From assembly GCF_019511445.1 (NCBI RefSeq), contig NZ_JAEUAN010000002.1, positions 1-64,000 of the forward strand: a stretch of 64,000 nucleotides of DNA. Direction: 5' to 3'. Shown here one piece after another: positions 17,055 through 26,600 of the stretch. The position numbers and the translations under genes are program-made. The notes under the pieces are model-generated. The model made no database searches. It was given only the letters and a program-made list of their open reading frames with translations, and was not told the DNA's origin. The DNA comes from Aliirhizobium wenxiniae. Its GTDB lineage: Bacteria > Pseudomonadota > Alphaproteobacteria > Rhizobiales > Rhizobiaceae. Within the stretch, counting starts at the first letter, position 1; every line of letters starts with the position of its first letter.

Positions 17055-18269
17055 ATGACAAAATTCCGCACCCGTTCACGTAGCCTTGCTCTCCTGCTCG
17101 CCGCCGGACTGACGGTCATGATGCCGTTAAATGCCCAGGCTGATGCAGGTTTCAAGAGATGGGTTGCAGATTTCTACGAGACGGCAGCTAAAAGTGGCAT
17201 CACCCGCTCGACCTACCAGAAAGCCTTTGCCGGCATCAACGAACCGGATCCGGAAGCGCTGCAGAAGGCGCAGTACCAGCCTGAGTTCAAGTCGCAGATC
17301 TGGGAATATCTCGATAGCCGCGTCAACCCTTATACCGTGCAGGTCGGCCGGCAGATGGCTGCCCGTCACGGCGGCACGCTGAACGCCATCGAGCGTCATT
17401 TCGGTGTCGACAAGCACATCCTGCTCGCCATCTGGTCAATGGAATCCAACTATGGCGCGGTGCTGGAAAAGCCGGAACGGCTTCATCACGTACCCCAGGC
17501 ACTCGCCACCCTCGCATGGGCGGACCCCAAGCGCGCCAAATTCGCCCGCACGCAGCTGATCGCAGCTTTGAAGATCCTGCAGGCCGGCGATGTCACCCCC
17601 AAACAGTTGACCGGCTCCTGGGCTGGGGCGATGGGACATACGCAATTCATCCCGACCAGCTATCTGCTTTACGCAATCGATGCGGATGGAAACGGCAAGC
17701 GCGATATCTGGCATTCGATCCCCGATGCGCTGGCAACCTCCGCCAACCTTCTCGCCAAGAACGGCTGGACCACAGGCAAGACTTGGGGTTACGAAGCCGT
17801 TCTGCCCTCTGGTGCCGCCAAATACGAAGGCCAGACAAAGACGCTTGCCCAATGGGCGGCACTCGGTTTCGTCCGTCCGAACGGCAAGGGTTTTCCGCGC
17901 GGCACAGACCGCGCGAGCCTCAAGCTGATGGGCGGTTCCAATGGCCCGGCCTTCCTGATGATGAAAAACTTCTTCACCATCAAGAAATACAATGCGGCAG
18001 ACAGCTATGCTCTCGCCGTCGGGCTTCTTGCCGACGAGATCGCCGGTTATGGCGGCATGCAGCAGTCATGGCCGCGTCCGCACGGCACGCTCGATATCAA
18101 GGAAAAATTCGAGCTTCAGAGCCGGATGAAGGAACTCGGCTATTATGACGGCGAAGTCGACGGCAATTTCGGCTCTGGCTCCAAGGCCGCAATCTCGGCG
18201 ATACAGAAGCGCCTGGGCATGGACCAGAACGGCGAACCGTCGCAGACACTGCTTCGTGCCTTGCGTTGA
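17055..18269 (+). CDS. MltB-family lytic murein transglycosylase with peptidoglycan-binding domain
   Basis: A 404-residue periplasmic enzyme that cleaves peptidoglycan with formation of 1,6-anhydro ends. A signal peptide (MTKFRTRSRSLALLLAAGLT to AQADA) precedes the GH103-type SLT domain. The catalytic Glu is residue 130 in IWSMESNYG, and GSWAGAMGHTQFIPTSYL is the family substrate-binding signature. The last 60 residues form a peptidoglycan-binding fold (QSRMKELGYYDGEVDGNFG). An in-frame ATG at 17031 exists; 17055 is chosen because it gives a normal signal peptide. It is followed after 58 bases by the DUF459 gene on the same strand. Confidence 0.9.
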   Translation: MTKFRTRSRSLALLLAAGLTVMMPLNAQADAGFKRWVADFYETAAKSGITRSTYQKAFAGINEPDPEALQKAQYQPEFKSQIWEYLDSRVNPYTVQVGRQMAARHGGTLNAIERHFGVDKHILLAIWSMESNYGAVLEKPERLHHVPQALATLAWADPKRAKFARTQLIAALKILQAGDVTPKQLTGSWAGAMGHTQFIPTSYLLYAIDADGNGKRDIWHSIPDALATSANLLAKNGWTTGKTWGYEAVLPSGAAKYEGQTKTLAQWAALGFVRPNGKGFPRGTDRASLKLMGGSNGPAFLMMKNFFTIKKYNAADSYALAVGLLADEIAGYGGMQQSWPRPHGTLDIKEKFELQSRMKELGYYDGEVDGNFGSGSKAAISAIQKRLGMDQNGEPSQTLLRALR

Positions 18270-18327
18270 CATGTGAGCCGGCGGACGCAAAATTCGTGAC
18301 TGTGATAGCCCGTCGGGATTCGTAACA

Positions 18328-19524
18328 ATGCCTGTTGGAACCATGGAGAAAAGCCTTGTTCGGCGCGTCGGTTGCGGCGTGCTGGTGGCTGTCCTCATGG
18401 TCGGCAGCTTTCCTGTTACAGCCGATGCACAGGAGCCGGTCAGACGCCGCAATCTGTTCGATCTCCTTTTCGGCGGCCCTCGTTATGAGAGAGAAGAACC
18501 GCCGGTCCGCTATAACCGCCGCAATGGCTCGATCATTGAGATGGCGCCGCGCCGGGAGCGCAATCGCGGTGCGGCAAGGCCGGCCGCCCCGCGGCCTCCG
18601 ATACCGCTCGCCCCGCCAAAACCCGATCCGGTCGCAAAGCTGGAAAAAGCCCGCAAGATCCTCGTTGTCGGCGACTTTTTCGCCGGCAGTATCGGCGGTG
18701 AGCTGGAGACGACATTCGAAGCATCACCCGGTGTTGCCGTGTTTACACGCAGCGACGGCTCGTCAGGCCTTGTCCGCGACGACCATTACGACTGGCTGAA
18801 AGAACTGCCCGGCATCATCGACGAAGCCAAGCCGGCAATCGTGGTCGTCATGATCGGGGCAAACGACCGGCAGCAGATGACATCAGGCGCGAAGGAAAAG
18901 TTCGCGACCGATGCATGGTTCGGTGAATACCGGCGCCGTGTGACGGAAGTCACCCGCATCGTGACGAGCCGCAAGCTGCCACTCCTCTGGGTCGGCCTGC
19001 CCTCCTTCCAGTCACCGTCTATGATGGCCGATGCCGTCAAGCTCAACGCCATCTACCGCTCCCGAACGGAAGAAGTAGGCGGCGAGTTCGTCGACATTTG
19101 GGACGGGTTCGTCGATGAAGACGGCAAGTTCATTCTGACCGGTTCCGACGTCAACGGCCAGCAGGTTCGTCTGCGTGGCGCCGATGGCATTACCTTCACC
19201 GCAGCCGGCAAGCAGAAACTGGCATTCTATGTCGAGAAGCTGGCGCGCCGCCACCTGGGCGACATGGCAAGCCCGGAGCTGGTGAACATCGGTCCCGGCA
19301 CCCTTCCCGATCTCAACCTTCCGGCAGATCCCAACAAGGTACTCCCGGCTCTGCCGATCAGCCTTTCCGATCCCGACCTCGATGGTGGCAAGGAACTTTT
19401 GGGAGCCATCCCATCGACCAGTGCTCTCTCCCAGTCTCCAAGGGAGAAGCTCGTCAAACGCGGCGAGATGGACCCGCCGCCCACCGGGCGCATCGACAAC
19501 TACAAGATCTCGAAGACACAATAA
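18328..19524 (+). CDS. DUF459 SGNH/GDSL-like hydrolase, exported
   Basis: A 398-residue protein. A signal peptide (about residues 6-34, ending TADAQ) is followed by a basic, Pro-rich region to about residue 105. The DUF459 SGNH domain comes next: ILVVGDFFAGSIGG (block I, with Asp-Phe-Phe replacing the usual GDS), VVVMIGANDRQQM (block III with Asn) and DGITFTAAGKQKLAFYVEK (block V region). Block I lacks the canonical catalytic Ser, so esterase activity is doubtful; DUF459 proteins are known in exopolysaccharide regions of rhizobia. ATG 18343 is an alternative start. It may be co-transcribed with the lytic transglycosylase, suggesting an envelope role. Confidence 0.8.
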   Translation: MPVGTMEKSLVRRVGCGVLVAVLMVGSFPVTADAQEPVRRRNLFDLLFGGPRYEREEPPVRYNRRNGSIIEMAPRRERNRGAARPAAPRPPIPLAPPKPDPVAKLEKARKILVVGDFFAGSIGGELETTFEASPGVAVFTRSDGSSGLVRDDHYDWLKELPGIIDEAKPAIVVVMIGANDRQQMTSGAKEKFATDAWFGEYRRRVTEVTRIVTSRKLPLLWVGLPSFQSPSMMADAVKLNAIYRSRTEEVGGEFVDIWDGFVDEDGKFILTGSDVNGQQVRLRGADGITFTAAGKQKLAFYVEKLARRHLGDMASPELVNIGPGTLPDLNLPADPNKVLPALPISLSDPDLDGGKELLGAIPSTSALSQSPREKLVKRGEMDPPPTGRIDNYKISKTQ

Positions 19525-19526
19525 AA

Positions 19527-19550
19527 ACAGGCGCCCTTGAAGGCGCCTGT
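19527..19550. terminator. Bidirectional terminator
   Basis: Nine-pair stem ACAGGCGCC / GGCGCCTGT with a six-base loop between the convergent DUF459 and transporter genes. The minus-strand read is followed by TTTTTATT, so it is strongest for the transporter. Confidence 0.85.
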
Positions 19551-19579
19551 CGTCTTTCATGTTCCGTGTTTCCAGCCGA

Positions 19580-21085
19580 TCACCAGTAGCCCAGCGCTCT
19601 CCACCAGATCGCGCCGACGCCAGCAAAGATGACGAGGTTGACGAGGCACATGATGAAACCGATGCCCCACCACCTGCCCATGGTGATGTAACCGCTGCCG
19701 AAGATGATCGGCGAGGTGCCGGTCGCATAGTGGGTCAGCGTCATCATGATCGACGAGCTTGCGGCCATCATCAGCAGGAAGACGGCATGGTATTCAGCCG
19801 GGATCAGCATCACGCCGACGGTGAGGAAGGCGAGCATCATGGCGCTGACATGCGCGGTGGTGCTGGCGAACATGTAGTGCGCGAAGGTGAAGATCAGCAC
19901 CAGAATCGCGGCCGTCATCTGCCAGCTCAGTTCGGCATGCGAGATCATGTCCTTCATGCCGTTCGAGAACCAGCCGATCACGCCGAGCTTGTTCAACTGG
20001 TCGGCCATCATCACGAGCGCACCGAACCAGATGAGCGTATCCCAGGCGCTCTTTTCCGACAGGATATCATCCCAGTTGAGCGTACCGGTAATCAGCAGGG
20101 CAAACAGGCCAAGCACCGCGACCACGGTCGGATCGAGCGTATAGGCCGCGCCGAAAATCATCGCAGGAACGTTGGCCCAGAGCAGAAGCAACATGACGAA
20201 CGTGCCGATCATCACCATTTCCTTGCCCGAAAGAGGCCCCATCGCGGCCAGCTCCTTCTTGGCATAGTCGATGGCGTCGGGTGTGCGCTTCAGCTCCGGA
20301 GGCGAGATCATGTAAAGGATGAGCGGCATGACGATGAGTGCCACGAGGCCCGGCACGAACATCGCCAGTGCCCAGCTGACCCAGGTCAGCTGCATCGCGC
20401 CGCCGGTCGATTTCGAGATATATTCGAGCACAAGCGGGTTCGGCGCGGTCGCGGTCACGAACATGGCCGACGAAATCGGATTGGCATGGTAGTTCACCAG
20501 CGCCAGATAGGTACCGACCTTGCCCTGTGTCCCCTTTGCCGGATCCGAATCGAAGGCGTTGGCGATCGACTTCATGATCGGGTGGATGATGCCGCCGCCA
20601 CGAGCAGTATTGCTCGGCGTAAACGGCGCGAGGATCAGCTCGCAGAAGACCAGCCCGTAACCGATGCCGATCGTCCGCTTGCCGAGAAGCGCAATGAAGC
20701 CGAGGCCGAGACGACGGCCAAGCCCGGTCTTGCGCAAACCCAGCGAGATCAAGACGGCAATCACGATCAGCCAGATCAGCGGGTTGGCAAAGCTGCTCAG
20801 CGCATCGGCAACCGCGCCCTTCGATGTCGGCGAGGTCACCTGCATCAGCGAAACGATGACGATGGCCATCAGCGCCATGACGCCGATCGGCATTACCTTC
20901 AGGATGATCGCCAGGATCGTGGTGAGGAAGATCGCCAGCATCTTCCAGCCGTTTTCATCAAGGCCGGTCGGTGCGGGGATCGCCAGAAGTGTCAGGAGAA
21001 AGAGTGTCGTGATGATCGCCGGAATGATCCGGAACGGAACCATCTCTTTGAAATAGCGAAAAATAGCAGGAACATTCACACGCAT
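19580..21085 (-). CDS. DASS-family (SLC13-type) sodium/dicarboxylate or 2-oxoglutarate transporter
   Basis: A 501-residue polytopic permease of the divalent anion:sodium symporter family, with roughly 12 hydrophobic segments. Landmarks are the SNTARGGG motif in FCELILAPFTPSNTARG, the second hairpin region ANPISSAMFVTATAPNPL, and HYATGTSPIIFGSGY near the C-terminus. This subgroup includes CitT and the plastid 2-oxoglutarate/malate translocator, so a C4/C5 dicarboxylate is the likely substrate. The ATG at 21085 has GAGGA nine bases upstream; a GTG at 21091 is too close to it. It lies downstream of gltD, separated by a terminator. Confidence 0.87.
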   Translation of the reverse strand: MRVNVPAIFRYFKEMVPFRIIPAIITTLFLLTLLAIPAPTGLDENGWKMLAIFLTTILAIILKVMPIGVMALMAIVIVSLMQVTSPTSKGAVADALSSFANPLIWLIVIAVLISLGLRKTGLGRRLGLGFIALLGKRTIGIGYGLVFCELILAPFTPSNTARGGGIIHPIMKSIANAFDSDPAKGTQGKVGTYLALVNYHANPISSAMFVTATAPNPLVLEYISKSTGGAMQLTWVSWALAMFVPGLVALIVMPLILYMISPPELKRTPDAIDYAKKELAAMGPLSGKEMVMIGTFVMLLLLWANVPAMIFGAAYTLDPTVVAVLGLFALLITGTLNWDDILSEKSAWDTLIWFGALVMMADQLNKLGVIGWFSNGMKDMISHAELSWQMTAAILVLIFTFAHYMFASTTAHVSAMMLAFLTVGVMLIPAEYHAVFLLMMAASSSIMMTLTHYATGTSPIIFGSGYITMGRWWGIGFIMCLVNLVIFAGVGAIWWRALGYW

Positions 21086-21240
21086 AGTCACATGTCCTCG
21101 GGGCGTCTCGAATTTTGACGTTTATCAGGCGTCTTGATCGACCCGTCGCATGTTCAGGTTTCCGCTCCCTTGATACGTGTCAAATTTCGAAAGGAATGCG
21201 ACGTCTCCCAACCGCATCAGAAAGCGGCCAGACAAGAAAA

Positions 21241-21270
21241 ACGCCGCTTTCCACGAAGGGAGAACGGCGT
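21241..21270 (-). terminator. Rho-independent terminator of gltD
   Basis: Imperfect stem with outer pairs ACGCCG / CGGCGT (21241-21246 and 21265-21270) and an inner TCC/GGA continuation. On the minus strand it runs into a T tract. It separates gltD from the transporter gene. Confidence 0.75.
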
Positions 21271-21306
21271 CTTCGACTATTCTGCTTTGACGACAAAAGA
21301 TGTCGT

Positions 21307-22761
21307 TCAGCGCGGCAGGACAGTGCTTCCCATCAACGCCTCATCGATCGCCCGGGCAGCCTGGCGGCCTTCGCGGATCGCCCAGACCACCAGCGACTGG
21401 CCGCGACGCACGTCACCGGCCGTCCACAGCTTGTCGACCGAAGTCTTGTAGTCGCGCTCATTGGCAACGACATTGGTGGAACCGCGACGGTCGACATTGA
21501 TCTCGAGCTTGCCATCGAGTTCAGTGAGCACGCCGTCCTTCATCGGACCGGAGAAGCCGATGGCGATAAAGGCGAGATCGGCCTTGATGATGAAGTCGGT
21601 TCCGGCGATCGGCTTGCGGCGTTCATCCACTTCGCAGCAGCGCACGCCGGTCAGCTGACCATCTTCGCCGATGAATTCGAGCGTCGCCACCTGGAACTCG
21701 CGGATCGCACCTTCGGCCTGCGACGACGAAGTACGCATCTTGGTCGCCCAGAACGGCCAGACGGCAAGCTTGTCTTCCTTTTCCGGCGGCTGCGGACGAA
21801 TGTCGAGCTGGGTTACCTTGACGGCACCCTGGCGGAAAGCCGTGCCGACACAGTCCGACGCCGTATCGCCGCCACCGACGACAACGACATGCTTGGCGCC
21901 GGCCAGGATCGGCTCGGCCGCCCAGGCAACGCTGTCGATGTTCTCGCGGCCGATGCGACGGTTCTGCTGCACAAGATACGGCATGGCATCATAGACGCCA
22001 TGCAGGTCAGCACCGGGAATGCCCGCCGGACGCGGAGTTTCCGAACCACCGCAATAGACGACGGCATCATGCTCGGCGGTCAGCTCTTCAACCTTCTTGT
22101 CGACGCCGATATTGACGCCGTAATGGAAGGTCACGCCTTCGCCGGTCATCTGCTCGACGCGGCGGTCGATGAAATTCTTCTCCATCTTGAAGTCAGGAAT
22201 GCCGTAGCGCAGCAGGCCGCCGGCCTTGCTTTCACGCTCATAGACATGCACTTCATGACCGGCGCGGGCCAGCTGCTGGGCAGCAGCCATGCCGGCAGGG
22301 CCGGAGCCGATAACGGCAACCTTCTTGCCGGTCTTCACCGTTGCCGGATGCGGCACGATATAACCAAGCTCATAGGCCTTGTCGGCAATCGCCTGCTCGA
22401 CCGTCTTGATCGCGACCGGCGCATCCTCAAGGTTCAGCGTGCAAGCTTCCTCGCACGGCGCGGGACAGACGCGACCGGTGAATTCCGGGAAGTTGTTGGT
22501 GGAATGGAGGTTGCGGATCGCCTCTTCCCACTTGTTGTTATAAACCAGATCGTTCCAGTCCGGGATCTGGTTATGCACGGGACAGCCGGTCGGGCCATGG
22601 CAATAGGGGATGCCACAGTCCATGCAGCGGGCCGCCTGTTTGGTCACTTCCGCATCCGACATCGGAATGGTGAATTCGCGGAAATGGCGGATACGATCCG
22701 ACGCAGGCTGATACTTGCCCACCTGCCGGTCGATTTCCATGAAACCCGTTACCTTGCCCAT
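21307..22761 (-). CDS. gltD: Glutamate synthase (NADPH) small subunit
   Basis: A 484-residue flavoprotein that passes electrons from NADPH through FAD and iron-sulfur clusters to GltB for glutamate synthesis. The N-terminal cluster cysteines are 46, 49, 54 and 60 (CMDCGIPYCHGPTGC) and 99, 103, 107 (CPAPCEEAC). The first dinucleotide fold is VIGSGPAGMAAAQQLARAG and the second is VVVGGGDTASDC. GAGGGA precedes the ATG. Normally adjacent to gltB, it is here separated from it by vapBC and a small broken reading frame, raising the question of whether it still shares gltB transcription. Confidence 0.95.
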   Translation of the reverse strand: MGKVTGFMEIDRQVGKYQPASDRIRHFREFTIPMSDAEVTKQAARCMDCGIPYCHGPTGCPVHNQIPDWNDLVYNNKWEEAIRNLHSTNNFPEFTGRVCPAPCEEACTLNLEDAPVAIKTVEQAIADKAYELGYIVPHPATVKTGKKVAVIGSGPAGMAAAQQLARAGHEVHVYERESKAGGLLRYGIPDFKMEKNFIDRRVEQMTGEGVTFHYGVNIGVDKKVEELTAEHDAVVYCGGSETPRPAGIPGADLHGVYDAMPYLVQQNRRIGRENIDSVAWAAEPILAGAKHVVVVGGGDTASDCVGTAFRQGAVKVTQLDIRPQPPEKEDKLAVWPFWATKMRTSSSQAEGAIREFQVATLEFIGEDGQLTGVRCCEVDERRKPIAGTDFIIKADLAFIAIGFSGPMKDGVLTELDGKLEINVDRRGSTNVVANERDYKTSVDKLWTAGDVRRGQSLVVWAIREGRQAARAIDEALMGSTVLPR

Positions 22762-22773
22762 GTCATTCCCTCT

Positions 22774-22934
22774 TCAAAATGGCAGGCCCAGAGGCCCCCA
22801 ATACCAGTAGGCGAGGCCTATGACCGCACCCACAAGATGAATTCCAATCCGACAATATTGCCGGTTAGATAAACTGCGGCTGGAACGGCTGCGGCTATCA
22901 CAATGGACACGGCCCCATGCACGACACGCATCAT
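22774..22934 (-). pseudogene. Small membrane protein reading frame with apparent frameshift
   Basis: An AGAGG ribosome-binding site lies four bases before ATG (22934). The frame begins MMRVVHGAVSIVIAAAVPAA and continues hydrophobically through YLTGNIVG, but stops at 22818-22820 after 38 codons. A different frame of the same strand continues with VGAVIGLAYWYWGPLGLPF and stops at 22774, just before the gltD ribosome-binding site. The two halves read together would form one small two-helix membrane protein. Either a real indel broke the gene, a sequencing error exists, or the 38-residue product is genuine. Confidence 0.45.
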
Positions 22935-22951
22935 TGACCTCTTATCCGTGG

Positions 22952-23350
22952 CTAGCGCAGCCAGTTTTCAACCTTCAATCCCGACACGCGGGAAAACTCT
23001 CTCTCATTGTCCGTCACCAGCACCGCATCCAACGAGAGCGCATGTGCTGCGATCAGCATATCCATGTCACCGATAAGCAATCCGCTGCGGCTCAATCCGT
23101 GGCGAACCGATGCGTAATGCATATCGGCAGGTGCCTCCCATGGCAGGATCTCGAAATCGGCAAGAACCGAATCCACAAGATCAGCCAGACGCTGCGACCC
23201 TTTCTTTGCAACACCGTAGCGAAGCTCCGCCGCTACGATGATGCTTGTCCTGAGTTCGCCCTCGCTGAGCCCGACCACCCTAGTGGCTGCTCGCCCCGAT
23301 GGATTTCGGATCAGATCCGAGATCACGTTCGTATCGAGGAGGTAACTCAT
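22952..23350 (-). CDS. vapC: VapC-type PIN-domain ribonuclease toxin
   Basis: A 132-residue PIN-domain endoribonuclease, the toxin of a type II toxin-antitoxin pair. It begins with MSYLLDTNVISDLIRNP, giving the first catalytic Asp (residue 6). The other metal-binding acids are Glu 42 (AAELRYG), Asp 95 or 97 (LIGDMDMLIAA) and Asp 114 (LVTDNEREF). This arrangement is that of VapC/FitB toxins, which cleave RNA such as initiator tRNA or rRNA. Its start overlaps the vapB stop by four bases (ATGA), a normal coupling in such modules. All catalytic residues are present, so the toxin should be active. Confidence 0.9.
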   Translation of the reverse strand: MSYLLDTNVISDLIRNPSGRAATRVVGLSEGELRTSIIVAAELRYGVAKKGSQRLADLVDSVLADFEILPWEAPADMHYASVRHGLSRSGLLIGDMDMLIAAHALSLDAVLVTDNEREFSRVSGLKVENWLR

Positions 23351-23616
23351 TCCGGCAGATCCAGATCGATTGGCTTGAGCGGGAGATCATCGATATCGGG
23401 AAATTCAGCCCCGATTTCGGCTCGCTCCCGGAGCCATTCGACCAATTCGCCCGGCGACCGCTTGGCCCGAGCAGGATGAATGGTAATCACTCCATCCTGT
23501 TCTTGCCGGATAATCACTTCCTCGCCCGGAAGGGCAAAGTCACTCGGTATCCGCACAGCCCGGCTTCTGCCGTTCTTGAATATTTTGGCTTTCCGCTCCT
23601 TAACCGAAGGAAACAT
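23347..23616 (-). CDS. vapB: VapB-type antitoxin (AbrB/SpoVT-like)
   Basis: An 89-residue antitoxin. The N-terminal swapped-hairpin DNA-binding domain is visible in KAKIFKNGRSRAVRIPSDFAL and GEEVIIRQEQDG. The acidic, hydrophobic C-terminus (WLRERAEIGAEFPDIDDLPL...) should wrap the toxin. Start 23616 has GGAGG five bases upstream; an earlier frame extends into the operator and is not used. Neutralises VapC and, as a complex, should repress its own promoter at the 31-bp palindrome directly upstream. Confidence 0.9.
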   Translation of the reverse strand: MFPSVKERKAKIFKNGRSRAVRIPSDFALPGEEVIIRQEQDGVITIHPARAKRSPGELVEWLRERAEIGAEFPDIDDLPLKPIDLDLPE

Positions 23617-23627
23617 CGGCACCTCCA

Positions 23628-23658
23628 CATTGTGATATGACAATGTCATATCACAATG
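23628..23658. promoter_or_regulatory. vapBC operator palindrome
   Basis: Perfect 14-bp inverted repeat: CATTGTGATATGAC (23628-23641), spacer AAT, GTCATATCACAATG (23645-23658). It sits 12 bases before the vapB start and 15 bases past the gltB stop. Long palindromes at this place are the autoregulatory sites of VapBC complexes. Confidence 0.85.
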
Positions 23659-23673
23659 TTTCCATCCTTTAAA

Positions 23674-26600
23674 TTACTCCGCTGCGACGCCCATCCGCAT
23701 GCGTTCCATCTCGACCAGCGCGCGGCGATATTCGACCGGCATGACCTTGCGGAATTTCGGCCGGAACTCGCTCCAGCGATCAAGGATATCCTTGGCGCGG
23801 GTCGAACCGGTGTAGTGCATGTGGTTGGAGATCAACTGATAGAGACGCTCTTCGTCGTGGCGCGTCATGTCTTCGGAAACGTCGACACGTCCCTTGTGCA
23901 TGATGTCGCCGCCGTGATGATGCAGCTTCTCCAGCATGTCGTCTTCTTCCGGAACCGGCTCGAGCTCGACCATCGCCATGTTGCAACGCTTGGCGAAATC
24001 GCCCTTCTCGTCCAGCACGTAGGCGACACCGCCCGACATGCCGGCCGCGAAATTACGGCCCGTTTCGCCGAGAACGACGACGATACCGCCGGTCATGTAT
24101 TCGCAGCCATGGTCACCCACGCCTTCGACAACCGCGATCGCACCCGAGTTGCGCACCGAGAAGCGCTCGCCGGCGACGCCGCGGAAATAGCACTCGCCCG
24201 TCGTCGCGCCGTAAAGCACAGTATTGCCGACGATGATCGAGTTTTCAGCGACGATCTTCGAGTTTTCCGGCGGACGCACGATGATCCGGCCACCCGACAA
24301 GCCCTTGCCGACATAGTCGTTGCCGTCGCCGACGAGATCGAAAGTGATGCCGCGGGCGAGGAAGGCGCCGAAGGACTGACCGGCGGTACCCGTCAGCGTC
24401 ACATGGATCGTGTCGTCCTTCAGACCCTTCTGACCCCAACGCTTGGCAAGTTCACCCGAAAGCATCGCACCGGCAGAACGGTCGACGTTTTTGATCGGTA
24501 CTTCGAAGACCACAGGCTCCTTGCTTTCAAGCGCCGCGGCAGACTTCTCGATCATTTTGCGGTCGAGAATATCGTCGATCGGATGCTTCTGGCGTTCGGT
24601 CCAATAGGTGGCAGCCTTCGGAGCTTCCACCTTATGGAAGATTTTTGAGAAATCGAGGCCCTGAGACTTCCAGTGCGCCAACATCTCATCCTTCTCGAGC
24701 AGGTCGGAAAGGCCGATAATGTCGTCAAACTTGGTGAAGCCGAGCGAGGCCAGGATTTCGCGCACTTCTTCGGCGACGAAAAAGAAGTAGTTGATGACGT
24801 GTTCCGGCGTACCCTTGAAGCGCTTGCGCAGAACGGGGTCCTGGGTGGCAACGCCCACGGGACAAGTGTTCAGATGGCACTTGCGCATCATGATGCAGCC
24901 GGCAGCGATGACCGGGGCCGTCGCGAAGCCAAATTCGTCGGCCCCGAGAAGCGCACCGATGATGACGTCGCGACCGGTCTTCAGTCCGCCATCGACCTGC
25001 AGGGCGATACGCGAACGAAGGCCGTTCAGCACCAGCGTCTGCTGGGTTTCGGCAAGGCCGATCTCCCATGGGCTACCGGCATGCTTGAGCGAAGTGAGCG
25101 GCGACGCACCCGTGCCGCCGTCGAAACCGGCAACCGTGATATGGTCGGCGCGCGCCTTGGCAACACCGGCGGCAACCGTGCCGACGCCCACTTCAGACAC
25201 CAGCTTGACCGAGATATCCGAAGTCGGGTTGACGTTCTTCAGGTCGTAGATCAGCTGCGCCAGATCTTCGATCGAATAGATGTCATGGTGTGGCGGCGGC
25301 GAGATGAGGCCGACACCCGGCGTCGAGTGACGGGTCTTGGCGACGGTCGCATCGACCTTGTGACCGGGCAGCTGACCGCCTTCGCCGGGCTTTGCACCCT
25401 GCGCCACCTTGATCTGCAGCATGTCGGCATTGACCAGATATTCGGTCGTGACGCCGAAGCGGCCGGACGCGATCTGCTTGATCGCCGAACGTTCCGGGTT
25501 CATCGAACCATCGGGCAGCGGCAGGTAACGATCGCTCTCTTCGCCACCCTCACCGGTGTTCGACTTGCCGCCGATCTTGTTCATGGCGATCGCGAGCGTC
25601 GTATGCGCCTCACGGGAAATCGAGCCGAAGGACATCGCACCTGTCGAGAACCGCTTGACGATATCGACAGCCGGCTCGACCTCATCGAGCGACACCGGAT
25701 TGCGGCCGAGCGCTTCCGCCGACTTGATCTTGAACAGGCCGCGGATCGTGTTCATCCGAACCGAGGTCTCGTTCACCATCTGGGCGAACTCGCGGTAGCG
25801 ATCCTGGCTGTTGCCGCGAACGGCGTGCTGCAGGGTCGCAACGACATCAGGCGTCCAGGCGTGGCTTTCGCCACGCATGCGGTAGGCATATTCGCCGCCG
25901 ATATCGAGCGACGAGGCGAGAACCGGATCCTTGCCGAAGGCCGATGCATGGCGGCTGACGGTTTCCTCGGCGATTTCGGTGAGGCCGATGCCTTCGATCG
26001 AAGTCGCCGTGCCGAAGAAATACTTGTCGACCAGCTCGGAATTCAGGCCGACCGCATCGAAAATCTGGCCGCCGCAATAGGACTGGTAGGTCGAGATGCC
26101 CATCTTGGACATGACCTTGAGGATGCCCTTACCGACCGCCTTGATATAGCGATAGACCATCTCGCCGGCATCGACTTCCTTGGGGAACTCGCCGCGCATA
26201 TGCATGTCGGTCAGCGTGTCGAAGGCGAGATAGGGGTTGATCGCTTCCGCGCCGTAACCGGCCAGAAGACAGAAGTGATGGATCTCGCGCGGCTCGCCGG
26301 ATTCAACGACCAGACCGACCGAGGTGCGAAGCCCCTTGCGGATCAGGTGATGGTGCACGGCAGCCGTCGCCAGAAGCGCAGGGATGGCGATGCGATCCGG
26401 GCCGATCTGGCGGTCGGACAAGACGATGATATTGTAGCCGCCCTTGACCGCAGCCTCGGCGCGCTCGCAGAGACGATCGAGCATTTCCGGCATGCCTTCG
26501 GCGCCGCGCTCGATGTCATAGGTGAAGTCGAGCGTCTTGGTGTCGAAGCGGTCTTCCGTGTGGCCGATCGAACGGATCTTTTCCAGATCGCCATTGGTCA

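Noticed and set aside
23616..23649. Upstream extension of vapB to 23649
   Set aside because: It would lie inside the operator palindrome and lacks a ribosome-binding site; 23616 has GGAGG.
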